The position numbers were made by a program, and so were the translations under genes. Below the pieces are notes generated by a model that was not told where the DNA came from, did no database searches, and saw nothing but the letters and a program-made list of their open reading frames with translations. This document shows positions 45,391-57,688 of a DNA stretch of 64,000 nt, piece after piece (within the stretch, counting starts at the first letter, position 1; the number at the start of each line of letters is the position of its first letter). The stretch covers positions 54,709,470 through 54,773,469 of the forward strand of contig CM054154.1 of the NCBI GenBank assembly GCA_028751875.1, in the 5' to 3' direction. The DNA is from Rapana venosa. Lineage: Eukaryota > Mollusca > Gastropoda > Neogastropoda > Muricidae.

Positions 45391-45420
45391 ATCACTATTT
45401 AGTGGTAGGACGTTAAACTA

Positions 45421-45846
45421 AAGAACTAACTATAGGAAAGTTTTGCAAATGTCTTAATCATTCTGTTTTTCTTCTTTCTCTGCATCTTTCTCTCTGTTGG
45501 ATTTTGCAAATTTCTCCAGGATATTCTCTGCATTTGACCTTAATGTAATGACATTTTCTTTCCCTCTGATGCAGGTAATAACTGCTTAATCACCAAAGGT
45601 TTTTTTCCCCCAACAGCAATCATTTCTCTTCAGACAAAAGCACACACACACAAAATTCATCAAATCAACCGACAGCCTAATCGCCACTGTCTTTACAACC
45701 CTTTGGTTTGGGTTTTTTCTCGTTTTTTTCAAGGTAATAACCATTACTGATCAAAGAGACATGCACAAAGTTCATCAAATATGGCAACATTCAATATGTA
45801 TACAGCCAGTCTACCTGCTCCCCCATGCTTTTAGGTGCAAGGTAGC

Positions 45847-45881
<35 letters not shown>

Positions 45882-46530
45882 TGTGTGTGTGTAAGAGAGC
45901 AAGATACAGAGACTTTTTTTGTGGCCTCAGTTGCATGCAGGTCAGGAGCACCATCTTTTTGGGGGGTCTCTTTTCTCCCTTCTTTTTTATTATTTTTTTA
46001 TTATTATTTTTTTAAAGTGAGTGCTTCACAAGCCTCTCTTCATTGGCCAAAAAAACAACAACCAAAAACAAACAAACAATAAACAATGAACCCCTAGAAC
46101 CCCAAATCGTTTTGCTTGGGGAGGGGGAGGGAGGGTGTCTTTATTCCTTTTTTTTTTAACATGAACAACCTTTCTCTCTTATCTTGCCTACTGTCTGGAG
46201 CAATGACTGCCCCAGTGTGAACTGCTGCCTGTGTTCTATTGATATTCAGCTGCAGCGGACAATCGCCTGGGTTTATAGTTGCTCTAGTGTGTGCTGTTGT
46301 GTGCATTTCTAAAGATGTGGAGGAGTGATTTACAACTGTCTGGTTTTAGTTTTTGCTCTAGTGTATGTGTGGTAATGTTAACTTTCCTTTCTTTCATCCA
46401 TTATCACACTCTTTATAATAACTTGCCATGACCCTTCCGTAGTTCCCTAACAAAGAGAGTTGAATCCTTTACATAGTTCACCTTAAACCTTTTCTTAAGT
46501 TTTTTTTGTTCCTTTTCATTCTCATCAACA
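45421..46530. other. Unassigned sequence with (GTGC)n at 45,845-45,892
   Basis: T-rich. (GTGC)n microsatellite, no recognised exon. Confidence 0.4.
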
Positions 46531-46540
46531 TTATCATTAC

Positions 46541-46543
46541 ATT

Positions 46544-46591
<48 letters not shown>

Positions 46592-46592
46592 T
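46541..46592. repeat. (CAT)n microsatellite
   Basis: About 50 bases of ATC repeats. Confidence 0.95.
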
Positions 46593-47187
46593 AATATCAC
46601 TTTGGGCAAAGATTTTTTTTTCCAGATTGTTCAGCCTTGTTCTTCACCCTATCTCTGTCTCAGTCTCTCACTCTATTTCTCACTGTGTCTATACGTGATG
46701 GTTTTTGCTTTCATGCATGTAAGTGTGTGCACGTGCGCATGTGCGCGCATGTGTGTCGTGTGTATGTTGTTTGTGTGTGTATGGGTTTGTGGGGGGTGGG
46801 GGTAGGTGGGGGGGAGTGTCTTTTTTGTGTTTGTTTTTATTTTGGTTTTTTTTTTACACTTCTACATCTTTACTACATCTTTTTTTTCCACCACAATCCA
46901 GCTTTCTTTATTTCTGATTTTTTTCCTTCTTTAACAGGAACCCTTTCCAAGAGAACGTGACCTAATTCTGTGCAATGGCTATAATTAATGGCGCCTTCGC
47001 TATTATTCTCTCCATCATTAGTTTGTTTTGTTTCATGAAAGTTGGTGTAACAGAAATTAAGCAATGGTTCCTGTAGAATGTAAAGGGTACTTGAAAATGT
47101 AGCCCGGGGTTTTTTGTGGGGTTTTTTAACCATTCTCAATCAGTTTTGATTTTTTTTTTTAAATAGAAAATCACATTGTTTATTTCT
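46593..47187. other. Unassigned T/G-rich sequence
   Basis: GTGTGTAT, GGGGGTGGG and T runs. Possibly intron-like spacer of the minus-strand gene fragments on either side. Confidence 0.35.
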
Positions 47188-47650
47188 TTAACTTGGCACC
47201 TGAACATGATATATACATATATCGATATATTTTTTTGATGGTTTATTTAAAAAGTTACTTTCTATTTTCTGCCACATGTATTTCTCTGTGTAGGGAGTGT
47301 CACCATAGAGATACTCTTTCATCCTTGTGCACAAGTCCATGATTGTGATTTGTTCATCATCATTCTCTTTGAAATAAGCCATGACATGTCTGAAAGCTTC
47401 ATCATGAGCTGTGTCTACTGGTCTGCCTGCAGTTTTTTTGGTGGTTTGTTCTCCCCAAAAAAAGGCGGAATGCAGAGGATTAGATTTCATAGTTGTGAGA
47501 TGGACACTGCACTGCTTTCGATACACAACATCTGCAGCATGAAGGTCATTGACAGCTTGCATTCTTCCATACACTGTTTCTGCCCATTTGTTCTCTGGTC
47601 CACGCTTTAAACCACTTTCTTCAAGCTGCTGCCGGCAACTACATGTACTG
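47188..47650 (-). pseudogene. Fragment of uncharacterised repetitive protein family, middle part
   Basis: About 150 codons are open on the minus strand with no internal stop. Visible segments: NKWAETVYGRMQAVNDLHAA, DVVYRKQCSVHL (a spaced C/H pattern), KKTAGRPVDTAHDEAFRHVM, ENDDEQITIMDLCTRMKEYL and YMWQKIESNF. The block DLHAADxxYHxxCSVNF followed by EENDDEQxTxxDLxxKM is, from memory, shared by the same multicopy invertebrate family as the 44,180 fragment and normally precedes it. The left end drifts into non-family residues near 47,190. The first codons overlap a SINE B remnant, so the true start is not here. Confidence 0.5.
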
Positions 47651-47700
47651 GATGTAAAAAAGCACATGAGTGCTTATTCCATTATCCTCGATATAAAATA
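47646..47700 (+). repeat. SINE B 3' fragment
   Basis: CTGGATGTAAAAAAGCACAT, GAGTGCTTATTCCATTATCC, TCGATATAAAA. Confidence 0.75.
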
Positions 47701-47839
47701 TAAAAAAAATTTAAAAATTGATACACAGCTGTGTTTCGTTTCTTCTCGAAATCATTAATGGACTGACCACAAAAGAGACAAAAAGAGGAATTATTTAAAC
47801 CTAGCTTGCTTGGATCAAAGAGCTGGGTTGTTTTCATAT

Positions 47840-48070
47840 TGAACATCTTGCTCTTCCCTCTGTCTCTACATTGTCATCCTTCAAACAACATGCTTTTTGG
47901 AGACCTGCTACACCTTTCTCAGTCTGCCTTACTTCATCTTGGCTATCAGTCAGCAGTCTTTCTCCACATAACACACAGACATACCCAGTCAGGCCTTTCA
48001 TCTGGACAAGAAAAAATGTAATCAGTTCCTGGGAACAATTTTGCCAAACAAAATGGCAACCACAATAATT
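47840..48070 (-). pseudogene. Fragment of uncharacterised repetitive protein family, N-terminal part
   Basis: The minus strand includes YVCVLCGERLLTDSQDEVRQ and TEKGVAGLQKACCLKDDNVE. A CxxC pair followed by TEKGxxGLxKAxxxxxDxV is what I recall as the start of the same family as 47,188-47,650 and 44,180-44,760. All three pieces are on the minus strand in the expected order, so they may be exons or segments of one decayed gene. Confidence 0.45.
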
Positions 48071-48363
48071 TAGATCAGCACTTTTGTAGAGCCCGAGAAA
48101 AAACCCCACCAAAAACATCACACCCCACCCTTAGCTTCAAGTTAAACTGAAAACAGTTGCAACCCTTTTATTCAGAATTTAAAATACACCAGTACCGTGA
48201 ATAGGACTGGGCAGACATTTGGATCCAATTTATTCCGATCATCTGTACACACACAGTCAGAGACAGGAAACATACAGAGAATGAAACAGAAGGAAAGAAA
48301 GTGAGAGGGATGAGATGTACACATACACACATACTTTTTAAACAGAAAGGGGTGCAGATAAGC

Positions 48364-48389
48364 ATATATATATATATATATATATACAT

Positions 48390-48464
<75 letters not shown>

Positions 48465-48465
48465 G

Positions 48466-48538
<73 letters not shown>

Positions 48539-48565
48539 GTGTGTGTGTGTGTGTGTGTGTGTGGT
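48364..48565. repeat. (TA)n then (TG)n microsatellite
   Basis: About 120 bases of TA repeats then about 75 of TG repeats, next to a LINE C-terminal fragment. Confidence 0.95.
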
Positions 48566-48805
48566 GGAAGTGGATTGGGCACATCCTCCGAAGAGACCCA
48601 CAGTCAATCACAAGAACAGCATTGCACTGGACCCCAGAAGGAAGGAGAAAGAAAGGAAGACCAAAAGCAACGTGGAGGAGAACTGTAGAAAGTGAGATGA
48701 AGGCCATGCAGCACTCTTGGGGATCAGTGACTAGGTTGGCCCAGGATAGGCAGGAGTGGAAGCGCTTTGTTGCTGCCCTACACACCGCTGGATGTAATGG
48801 CTAAT
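48566..48805 (+). mobile_element. LINE C-terminal fragment (family of 749-1,762)
   Basis: The + strand reads WIGHILRRDPQSITRTALHW, RRKKGRPKATWRRTVESEM, RQEWKRFVAALH and stops at 48,805. It is only the last 75 or so codons plus a short TAATGATGAAT tail. It sits at the left edge of the RNase H LINE. Confidence 0.85.
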
Positions 48806-50523
48806 GATGAATACTGCTTTTGAGTCAACGCAAAACAGAATTTGGCAAACATCAACAGCAGTATCAGACAAAAAATTTAAATCCATAAGGATTGCAAATA
48901 AATCAGAAGTAAAAATAGAAAAATGCTGTCCTAAATGAAAATATTTTTTTAACTTTTAAAGTCGGCATCACATATGCAGCACCACTTTTGCCTGTTTCTA
49001 ATACAGATCCGTCGGTATACACTTTTAAGTGATTAGAATAATTACTTTCTAAGTGGCTTTTTACATCAATGGTGAGAAGATTTTGATCTTCATTTTTCTT
49101 TATTTCCGTATAGTCGATGTCAAATTTAGCTGAAATATGTTCCCAAGGAGGAAACTGAGGAACAACCCGTAAAATTGAAATTGTTGATATATTGATGTCA
49201 TTTTCTTTCATAAATGTGTCTGTATAATTCTTAATTGGCTGCAGAAATGAAATATTGCTGCTCGTTTAGGAAAATCAGTGTCTTGATTCATAAATATTTC
49301 CTCTTTTACTGAATTTAGAATAGAGAGACTACGAACCACGTATTTTGATACTGCCAGTTTTCGCTAATTAGAAATATATAGTGTAAGTGAGCTTGTTTAT
49401 AAGTATTAGCTATGTTTGCATGAGCCAGAACACCAAGAGCTATCTTTACTGCTTTACTGTCTAGACTTTGTAATTTTTTAAGGAGATAATCTGCAGCAGA
49501 AAAATAAACTTTTTTTTCCGTTTATTAATTTTGAACGTAACAAGGACAGAGCCAAATGTATCAGAGTTGTAGTGTCTTGACTCCATGCCTGAGAACTTAT
49601 TATCTTTAGGAAATTAAGTCTTTTCCTAGCTTCAGTTATCATTTAAAAATACACCTAAGAATTTGACATCTTGTTTGTATTGAAGCACCCTTCCTTCTAA
49701 TTTCAGGATTGGTAATTTTGATGGGTTGTAACCGTTATTAAAAAGCACAAGATACGTGTTTGTTTCTGCCGATAATTCTAATCTATTTTCTTTCAAATAA
49801 CTACAGAATTTATCTAATTCTTCCTTATATATTTTTTTCAATATAATTGACCGTAGGTAAGGTCACGGGCTTAGCCCTTGCTACTGGTACCATGTAACCC
49901 AGTACTACCTGCCGCATGTGAGGTCCCAACGGCGGATCAGGCGGAGGAGGAAACCTTTCCCAACGGCTGTGAAGGCGGAAGAGGATGACCAAAGGGCGGG
50001 GGGAGCTCTTACCCTTGGCTGGAAGTCCTCCTAGGAGTTGGAACTCCGAAGAAAAAAAAAGCACTTACCGAGGCCGTTCTACACGTGGCAGTACCTGCAC
50101 CTGTGGGACTCTTGAGCATTGGTAAGCGAGAGAGTGGAGACGGGACTGCACAACTCCTCTTCACTTAAAAAAGTCACCTGTGCTGGTCAGGCAACCAGGC
50201 TAATGCCGGAACAATGAGACTAGCCCATCAACACCCAGCTTTCCCAAGCCCTGCGGCGATGGATAAGTGGCAACGGGTACAGGCAGAGGATGCTGCTGGC
50301 AGTTCCTAGTCACGACTCTGCACGCAGGCGGCTGTGGGGTGATGGTCGTCCGCCGTAGACTGGGGCAGATGCGGCGCCCGTATCCTCCTACAGTGTCAGA
50401 GCAGCCCTTTTTAGGGACAGCACTGCTCTCCCACACGGGGAAGGGGAGATAAAAGGATCCCTAAACAAAAACTGCCCCAGGAGTCATGCCCTGACTCTGG
50501 GTGCCTGGAATGTTCGCACCCTT

Positions 50524-51235
50524 TTGGACAAAGACGACAGACCAGAGAGGCGTACAGCGCTCATTGCTAGAACGCTTAATCGCTACCAGGTGGACATAGC
50601 GGCCCTGAGCGAAACAAGGTTTGCTGGTGAAACCCAGCTGGAGGAAGTTGGAGGGGGTTACATCTTCTTCTGCATAGGGAAGCCAGATGGCACCCCAAGA
50701 ACCTCAGGTGTGGGCTTTGCAATAAAAACCAAACTTGCACGACAGCTTGACAGCCTTCCACGTGGGATAAACGATAGGCTGATGACCCTACGTCTGAGCT
50801 GTCCAAGGATCGCTTTTCCACAGTCATCAGCTGCTATGCCCCAACGATGACCAACCCTGATGACATCAAAGAAGCTTTCTATGAAGAGCTTAGCCGCACG
50901 ATCTCAGCGGTAGACAGAAAGGACAGGCTGATTATCCTCGGGGATTTCAATGCCCGCGTCGGCGTGGACTTCTCCTCCTGGCCAAAAGTCCTAGGACAGC
51001 ACGGCACTGGCAAGTGCAACTCCAACGGACTGCTTTTGCTCTCGCTCTGCGCGCAGCATGAACTGACCATCACTAACACCCTCTTTCAACAAGCAGACAA
51101 GTACAAGAACACATGGATGCACCCCCGCTCGAAGTAGTGGCACATGTTGGACTACGTAATCATCCGGCAGAGGGACAGAGGTGATGTTTCCATTACACGC
51201 TGCATGAGAGGAGCAGTCTGTTGGTCGGACCATCG
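50524..51235 (+). pseudogene. LINE AP-type endonuclease
   Basis: Two frames joined near 50,815-50,850. Motifs in order: RTLNRYQVDIAALSETRFAG (catalytic Glu), GVGFAIKTKL, SCYAPTM, LIILGDFNARVG (catalytic Asp/Asn), WMHPRSK followed by a stop at 51,136, then HMLDYVIIRQRDRGDVS and SDHRLVCSK (catalytic His). It would nick target DNA to start reverse transcription. One frameshift and one stop inactivate it. Confidence 0.9.
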
Positions 51236-53017
51236 CCTGGTATGCAGCAAGATGAACATCAGAATTACACACAAGCTCCAACCAGCCAGGCAGAAACCCC
51301 CCAGGAAGCTAAACATCCACCGCCTCCCTATCACCAAGGACGCACTACAGCAGAAAATCAAAGCAGCTCTCCAAGAAACCCCTGCATCGACTGATGTAGA
51401 AGAGATATGGGGCACCTTTAAAGACGCTGTATACACAGCAGCAGCTGACACACTCGGCTTTGTACAGAGGAGCCACAAAGACTGGTTTGATGAGAATGAC
51501 TCTGAGATCTCCAAGCTCCTGAACACACTGCACAAACGGCATCAGGATCACATTTCTGATAAAGACTGCCAGAGGAAGAAGAACCAGTACTTGCAAACCA
51601 AGCAACTTGTACAGAAGAGGCTGCGTGAGATGAAGAACAACTGGTGGGAAAGAAAGTCCGAAGAGCTTCTGTTGGTGTTTGCAGTACGCCAGTTGCAAGA
51701 AAAGTGCCGTGAGCAGAACATGGAGCTCGACATAGTCTTTGTAGACCTAACCAAGGCCTTCGACACGGTGAACCGCCGTGGGCTGTGGAAGATCCTCCTA
51801 AAGTTTGGTTACCCAAAGAGCCTAATACAGCTGATTGCGTCACTCCACGATGGCATGCAGGTGAGAGTACAGGAAAATACTGACATGTCGGATCCATTTC
51901 CTGTGGTAATTGGAGTGAAGCAGGGCTGGGTCCTGGCACCCACACTGTTCTCTATTCTCTTCTCTGCCATGCTGATTGACGCCTTCCAAGACTGTGACAG
52001 GGGCATCTACATTCAGTTTCGCACTGATGGCAAACTTTTCAACTTGCGTCGACTCCATGCTAGATCCAGGGTGTCTGAGGCACTGTTGAGAGAGTTCCTC
52101 TTTGCTGATGATTGCGCGCTTGCCGCAAACACCCATGAGGACATACAGTTCATTATGGACCGGTTCTCTACCTCCTGCAGGCGCTTTGGACTCACCATCA
52201 GCCTCAGCAAGACCGAGTCCATGTACCAACCAGCTATTTCACAGAAAACGCCAGTGCCTTCCCCCCACCTGCAGTTAAGATCGATGACACAGAGATCAGG
52301 TCAGTCGACAAGTTTTGCTACCTGGGCAGCTCCCTCTGCAGCAATGGAACCCTTGATGCAGAAATTACAGTGCGCATCGCCAAGGCCAGTTCTGCCTTCG
52401 ACAGACTCAACAACAGGTTGTGGAACAACAAAGGGATCAGGCTCAGCACCAAAATCAAAACTTACAGAGCTGTCGTGCTGACCACCTTGTTGTACTGCTG
52501 TGAAAAATGGACGACGTACTGCCGTCACATTCAACAGCTTGAGCAGTTTCACCAGAGATGTCTACGAAAGATCCTCGGAATAAAGTGGCAAAACAGGGTC
52601 TCCAACCTCCAGGTCCTAGAGAAGAGCAGCCTGCCCAGCATCGAAAGCCTACTGATCAAGTACCAGCTACGCTGGACAGGACGCGTTGTCCGAATGACAG
52701 ACAGCAGGATCCCAAGGATGCTATTGTATGGCCAGCTGAAGGAAGGCCTCCGAAAACTTGGAAGACCCTACAAGCGCTTCAAGGACACCTTGAAGACAAA
52801 CCTTAAAGCCTGTGACATAGACATCGCTACCTGGGAAACTGATGCCCTTGATCGTTCTCGCTGCTCCAGTGGCATAAAGACGTTTGAAAACAAGAAAACG
52901 CTGGCCATTAAGGAGAAGCCAGGGCTCAACTTCTGGAGACGTTTCCCCTTGCAACACCTGTGGGAAGTGCTGTGCATCCAGAATCGGCCTCTTCTCCCAT
53001 ATGAGGACACATTCTGA
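51144..53017 (+). pseudogene. LINE RT with in-frame internal deletion
   Basis: 51,144-52,481 is one open frame. It passes from the linker (NNWWERKSEELL near 51,640) directly into LVFAVRQLQEKCREQNMELD, then IVFVDLTKAFDTVNRRGLW. The part of RT that normally lies between (fingers, with SGKAPG and RPISL-type motifs) is missing, yet the frame stays open. Motif B is VKQGWVLAPTLFSILFS (Trp for Cys) and motif C is FLFADDCAL. After 52,290 the frame shifts, and the C-terminal part continues at 52,370-53,017 with LYCCEKW, CLRKILGIKW and RWTGRVVRM. Confidence 0.88.
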
Positions 53018-53709
53018 CAAATAAGCCTGCCTGCCTACTCATCCGTCGGATCGACGGGAAACTCCATCATCATAATTGACCACTCTCTTTTTCGTGTTTT
53101 TCCTAACTGACGTATTTATCCAAATAGCAATATCATCTGCATACTGAACAACTTGAGTATTAGTTGACAAAGAGCTAGTGAGATTGTGTATAAGAATAGA
53201 AAACAAGATAGGGGCAAGTACTGATCCCTGTGGTATACCCAAGTCGATAGTTTTCAAGGATGAGTACACCGAACCTCATTTAGTGCAAATTGATGTAACC
53301 GTCAAGAAATTTTGCAGATATTTTATAAAATATGCCATTAATACCGATGTATTTTAATTTATGCAGCAATTGATCATGATAAACTCTATCATAGGCTTTC
53401 TTCACATCAAAGAATGTGGCTAACACGCTTTTTCTTTTGGAAAATTGCTTTTTAATTTGATGGGTTATTTTAACTAAGTGGTCATAAGTACATCTTCCCT
53501 TTCGAAAACCAGCCTGATTTGTTGGGATCACATTATTCTTTTCACAAAAATGAAATAAACGCTTATGTATAATTTTTTCCATTACTTTACCCACATGAGA
53601 AGTAAGAGCAATTGGCCTGTAGCTATCTATCGATGACTGCAGTTTACCTTTCTTCAGGATTGGGACTACAATCGACTGCCTCCAGATTTTAGGAAGAGTG
53701 CCATTTATA

Positions 53710-53710
<1 letters not shown>

Positions 53711-53745
<35 letters not shown>

Positions 53746-53812
53746 TAATAATAAACGAAATTTATATAGCGCTATATCTTGCAGAGACAAATCAAAGCGC
53801 TTTTATCCAACA
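53711..53812 (-). repeat. 3'-tail fragment with (TAA)n inside the I-like LINE
   Basis: (TAA)n at 53,711-53,755, then CGAAATTTATATAGCGCTAT, ATCTTGCAGAGACAAATC, AAAGCGC. Only the tail is present, as at 105-171. Confidence 0.8.
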
Positions 53813-55310
53813 GTTCTGGAAAAATTAGAAAAGTAGCATTTTCCATTTTAAAGGCATATGGGCCAGCATTTGATAAGATATACCATCAGTACCAATAGCC
53901 GTCTTGTTATGTGTAAACGAATCAAAAGTTTAACTAAATTCACCATATTGAATGGGGGCATTTAAATAATCAGCATTATATGCTGAAAATTTGTTTGACT
54001 TATTTGCTTTTTCTAATTTGATATCTAATTGTAATTTTAATGACGAACTATTAACTGAAAACATTGTAACAAAGGCTGCTTTTTCAGTTATGCTTGGAAT
54101 TCTGTTATTTTCAAATTTGATTGGATATATGTTGGAAGTTGAAATCCATTATTTATTTCAGTAACTTTCTTCCAAACTTTATGTAAGTCCTTGGATTCTG
54201 ATACTTCATTTATACAGAATTCCGTCCAATACTTGGTTTTTGCCTGAGCAATTATTGTTTTACATTGAGTTTTAGCATACTTCATACAAACATTGTTTTC
54301 TTCTGATTGATCTTTTAACCATCTTTTAACCATATTTTGAATCGTTCTTTTTATGGTTTACTGCATACACACATGTTTTAGTCCACCATCTATTGCCCGA
54401 ATGCTTTCCATTCTTGTTGCTTTTTTGTTTGGGAATGGAAAACTCAGCTGCATGTATGAGCTTTGCCACAAAATTGGAATAAAACATATCTACATCTTCC
54501 TCTTCAATCGTTTCAATATCAGTAGCCTGAAGAAACGATTGAAAAGAACTCCAGACAGCTAATTTGTATCGAAATTTAGGAATTTTATCCTCAATATGTG
54601 TTAGGTCTGATGTTTCAAGGTACTCAAATGACAACGTAATAGGGCAATGATTACTTCCAAAACAATCCTCTTCAACATTCCTATTGCAATTGATAGCTAA
54701 ACCTGGAGATATTAATGTTAAATCAATAGCACTTGGTTTATGACTAGAAACATAAGGAATTCTGGTTACTCCACCATCAATCAATAAGTAAAGCTTTGAA
54801 TCCACGATATTTTCTACCAAACGATTGCTAGTAGAGCACCCAGAATCCCAAAAAGGAGCATGATAATTGAAATCGCCCAGAATAATCCTTTTATGTTTTG
54901 TGAAGTATGTGTTTTTTTAACCAATCAGTGTTGTCATTTTTTGGACCTTGACGTAAATATACAGAGACTATATTTAATATGTCATCTTTGTTAAATTTGA
55001 CTGTTACCCCTACATGATATATATCTGCTGTATGTTGCATAATAGGAGAAAACACAAGTTTATCATACTCTAAACCCTGCCTGACATATATAGCCGATTT
55101 TACTTTAGAGTTAATATCACAATCACACAATGGTGGGTAATAATTTGTCATTTTAGGCATTTTCAATTTGTCCACATTTAAGGACTGAAGTGCTAATATT
55201 GGGTAATTATCAGTAGTTAAAAACTGAATAAAACCCAAGTTGGTGGCTATGCTGCGAGCATTCCACTGCAAGATTTTTACACCTCTAGAACGTTGTAATG
55301 ACATGACCAA

Positions 55311-55620
55311 GTTTTCTTCATGGTATAGAACTTGTGATACACAATGTTGCTGTCAGTTGATTTTGGTTAATAATACCGCAATCATAATAACAAACATTAA
55401 AAATGAGCTAATGACAGTATCCATGGAAAGATCAATGAGATAATATATAAAAACAAACGATAAAGTCCAGTTTTGCAAACAATAAGCATCGGAAGTCAAC
55501 GGTAGAATAAGACAGTGAAGACTAGGTAGTGAACAAGGAAAAAAACAAACAAACAAAATTAACCCCAAAGCCAAGAAACCAAACCAAACCCTGGCTTGAA
55601 AAATCATGGACTGCCATGAA
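55311..55620. other. Probable 5' region of the I-like LINE
   Basis: Upstream of the endonuclease on the minus strand. No ORF1 recognised. Confidence 0.35.
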
Positions 55621-55621
55621 T

Positions 55622-55652
<31 letters not shown>

Positions 55653-55655
55653 GGG
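55621..55655. repeat. (TG)n plus G(22) run
   Basis: TG repeats end in 22 consecutive G residues at 55,634-55,655. Confidence 0.95.
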
Positions 55656-55957
55656 TTGCGTGCGTGTACATGTGTGGCAGTCGATGAAGCATTAATGTAA
55701 TTAAATGGAAAACGCCCATGGAGGTGGTGGAGGATACAGCTCAGGTGGCAGCAGGTGATGAAAAGTTGACATTGCCAGCACCGTCATAATTTAAATTTTA
55801 AAAAAAAATCCTTTTGTTGTTACAAATACATATATGCATGACAAGCATTATCATTATCAATAAACGTTAACTAGCAATAGTGGCATGTTCATAAATGCAC
55901 TTCAATATTGTACATAAAGAAATAGCGTGTATACAGCATTCCTGCATACTTAGAATC

Positions 55958-56112
55958 ATACATACACACATACATACATACATACATACATACATACATA
56001 CATACAACATACATACATACATACATACATACATACATACATACATACATACATACATACATACATACATACATACATACATACATACAACATACATACA
56101 TACATACATACA
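55958..56112. repeat. (CATA)n microsatellite
   Basis: About 150 bases of CATA units with two one-base slips. Confidence 0.95.
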
Positions 56113-56236
56113 AAACAGCATTTTATACAGTACACAATTTACATGCCATGCCATCTGAAGAATATTACACAGTTTGTCAGTTGCCACTCCTCCCTCCCCA
56201 ATTACAGGAGGGCTTGATGGGATGTATTAAAAAGGA

Positions 56237-56686
56237 AGGTGGCAGGATGGTTAAGACGTTTGCCTGTCAACAAGTTTACCGTGAGGTTCTGGGTTCCATT
56301 CCCAGCCTCGCCCTTTCTTCCCAGTTTAACCAAAAAATCGAACTGAATGTCAAAGTCCTTCGTATGAGACTATGAACCAAGGCCCCGTGTTCGAACGCAT
56401 GCAGAACATCTTGCGCACATATTAAATCTTGTTCCGCTTTTCGAAAGAGTAGGCCATTGTGTGCCGGTGGGAACAGATGACAAAATTTACAAAACCGCAT
56501 ACACACGGGGACTGGATGTAAAAAAAAAAGCACAGGAGTGCTTATTCCATTATCCTCGAAAAAAAAATCTGGGTGCTTTGATTTGTTGCTTTACAAGATT
56601 CAGCGCTATATAAATTCCATACATTATTATTATTATTTTTATTATTATTATTATTATTATTATCATCATCATTATTCTAATCATCA

Positions 56687-56751
<65 letters not shown>

Positions 56752-56752
56752 G
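56237..56752 (+). mobile_element. SINE B, full-length with LINE-type tail and (ATT)n
   Basis: The head GGTGGCAGGATGGTTAAGAC has an A box (TGGCAGGATGG, 56,240-56,250) and B box GGTTCCATTCC (56,292-56,302). Body: CGAACTGAATGTCAAAGTCC, CCCGTGTTCGAACGCATGC, GAGTAGGCCATTGTGTGCCG, GACAAAATTTACAAAACCGC, AGGAGTGCTTATTCCATTAT. The hairpin tail (TTTGATTTGTTGC, ACAAGATTCAGCGC, TATATAAATTCCATAC) and a long ATT/ATC repeat (56,626-56,752) follow. This is the best copy of the family. Confidence 0.9.
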
Positions 56753-57487
56753 TCCGAAGCTGTGTGTCTTCTGATGTTTTATTCATCCTTTATTTGACAA
56801 AAAAATAATGATTTGTAGTGATTCCATTCTATTTCAAATTTCACAAGGTTATTTGCAATGCTTGCATTATCCTGCTTGGTTTTAAATCTATTGTGTAGCT
56901 TGTGCCTGAAAAACAGAAAGTGTTGGTACTTGTCTATCAATTTTGCATCTGTAGATGTGTAACTTTGCAAGCAACATGATCAAATCAAAGGTCTTATTTG
57001 TTTTTATGTGTCGGTCTACCTCCCAAATGACTAAATTATGAGAAAATGTTATGTTACAGACAATTGTGCATCGTTCTTTAATAACATTTTCTAAACTTGT
57101 CCAAAAAGTTATAATATATTTACAATCCCATAAAAAGGGTGCTGTTGAGTCTCTGGCCTCATTACACAAAGTGCAAAATGCTGTGTTCACTAAACCCATA
57201 GCATTCAACACCACGTTTGTAGCAATGATGCGGTGAATTATTCTCATCTGCAGCCATTGTAGTTTTACATCTTAAAATTGTATGTATTTTTACAAAGATA
57301 TCTTTCCAATGGAAATGTTCATGTAGTTTTTCTGTCCACTTTCTGCAACAGTTTGGAAGTTGTTTGTCTGATACCTGATATTCATAATACTTTTTTGTCC
57401 CCTTATTTACACTATGCATATGACTCCGCAGTACTATGGTGTCCCTCTTGATTATACCTATGTATGTCACTATTGTATTCCAGCTTT

Positions 57488-57638
57488 AATAATAATAATA
57501 TATGGAATTTATATAGCGCTGAATCTTGTAAAAAAAAAAAATCGAAGCGCTTGCACTCAATCATTTACAGGCATGCAACTCTCCTTAAACATAATGAACA
57601 ACAGATTTAAAAAACCATGCGCGCACACGTATGCACGC

Positions 57639-57688
<50 letters not shown>

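Larger units (their letters stand above)
49853..53071 (+). mobile_element. 3.2-kb LINE inserted in the I-like LINE, 10-bp TSD
   Basis: Flanked by ATAATTGACC at 49,843-49,852 and 53,072-53,081. Removing it restores the host frame across VVN/YIEKN. It has a GC-rich 5' region (49,853-50,500), an endonuclease (50,524-51,235), a shortened RT (51,640-52,300), a C-terminal region (52,370-53,017) and a short CATCATC-type end. The endonuclease resembles the LINE domain often mislabelled 'craniofacial development protein 2'. It looks young but carries two frameshifts and an internal deletion. Confidence 0.93.
48815..55310 (-). mobile_element. I-like LINE with endonuclease, RT and RNase H, interrupted
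   Basis: Minus-strand element, segments 55,310-53,072 and 49,852-48,815. The endonuclease starts VKILQWNARSIATNLGFIQF near 55,270, with IILGDFNYHAPF near 54,865 and SNHCPITL near 54,640. RT follows: DSYRPIALTSHVGKVMEKI near 53,600, FFDVKKAYDRVYHDQL near 53,400, GIPQGSVLAPILF and VQYADDIAIW (53,110-53,260). After the interruption it continues EELDKFCSYLKENRLEL and VKFLGVFLN (49,640-49,840), then KVYTDGSVLETGKSGAAYVM (RNase H, about 48,960-49,030). The end of RNase H is cut off at 48,808. Frames break several times. Closest to the I/Nimb group by layout; the clade is not certain. Confidence 0.85.
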
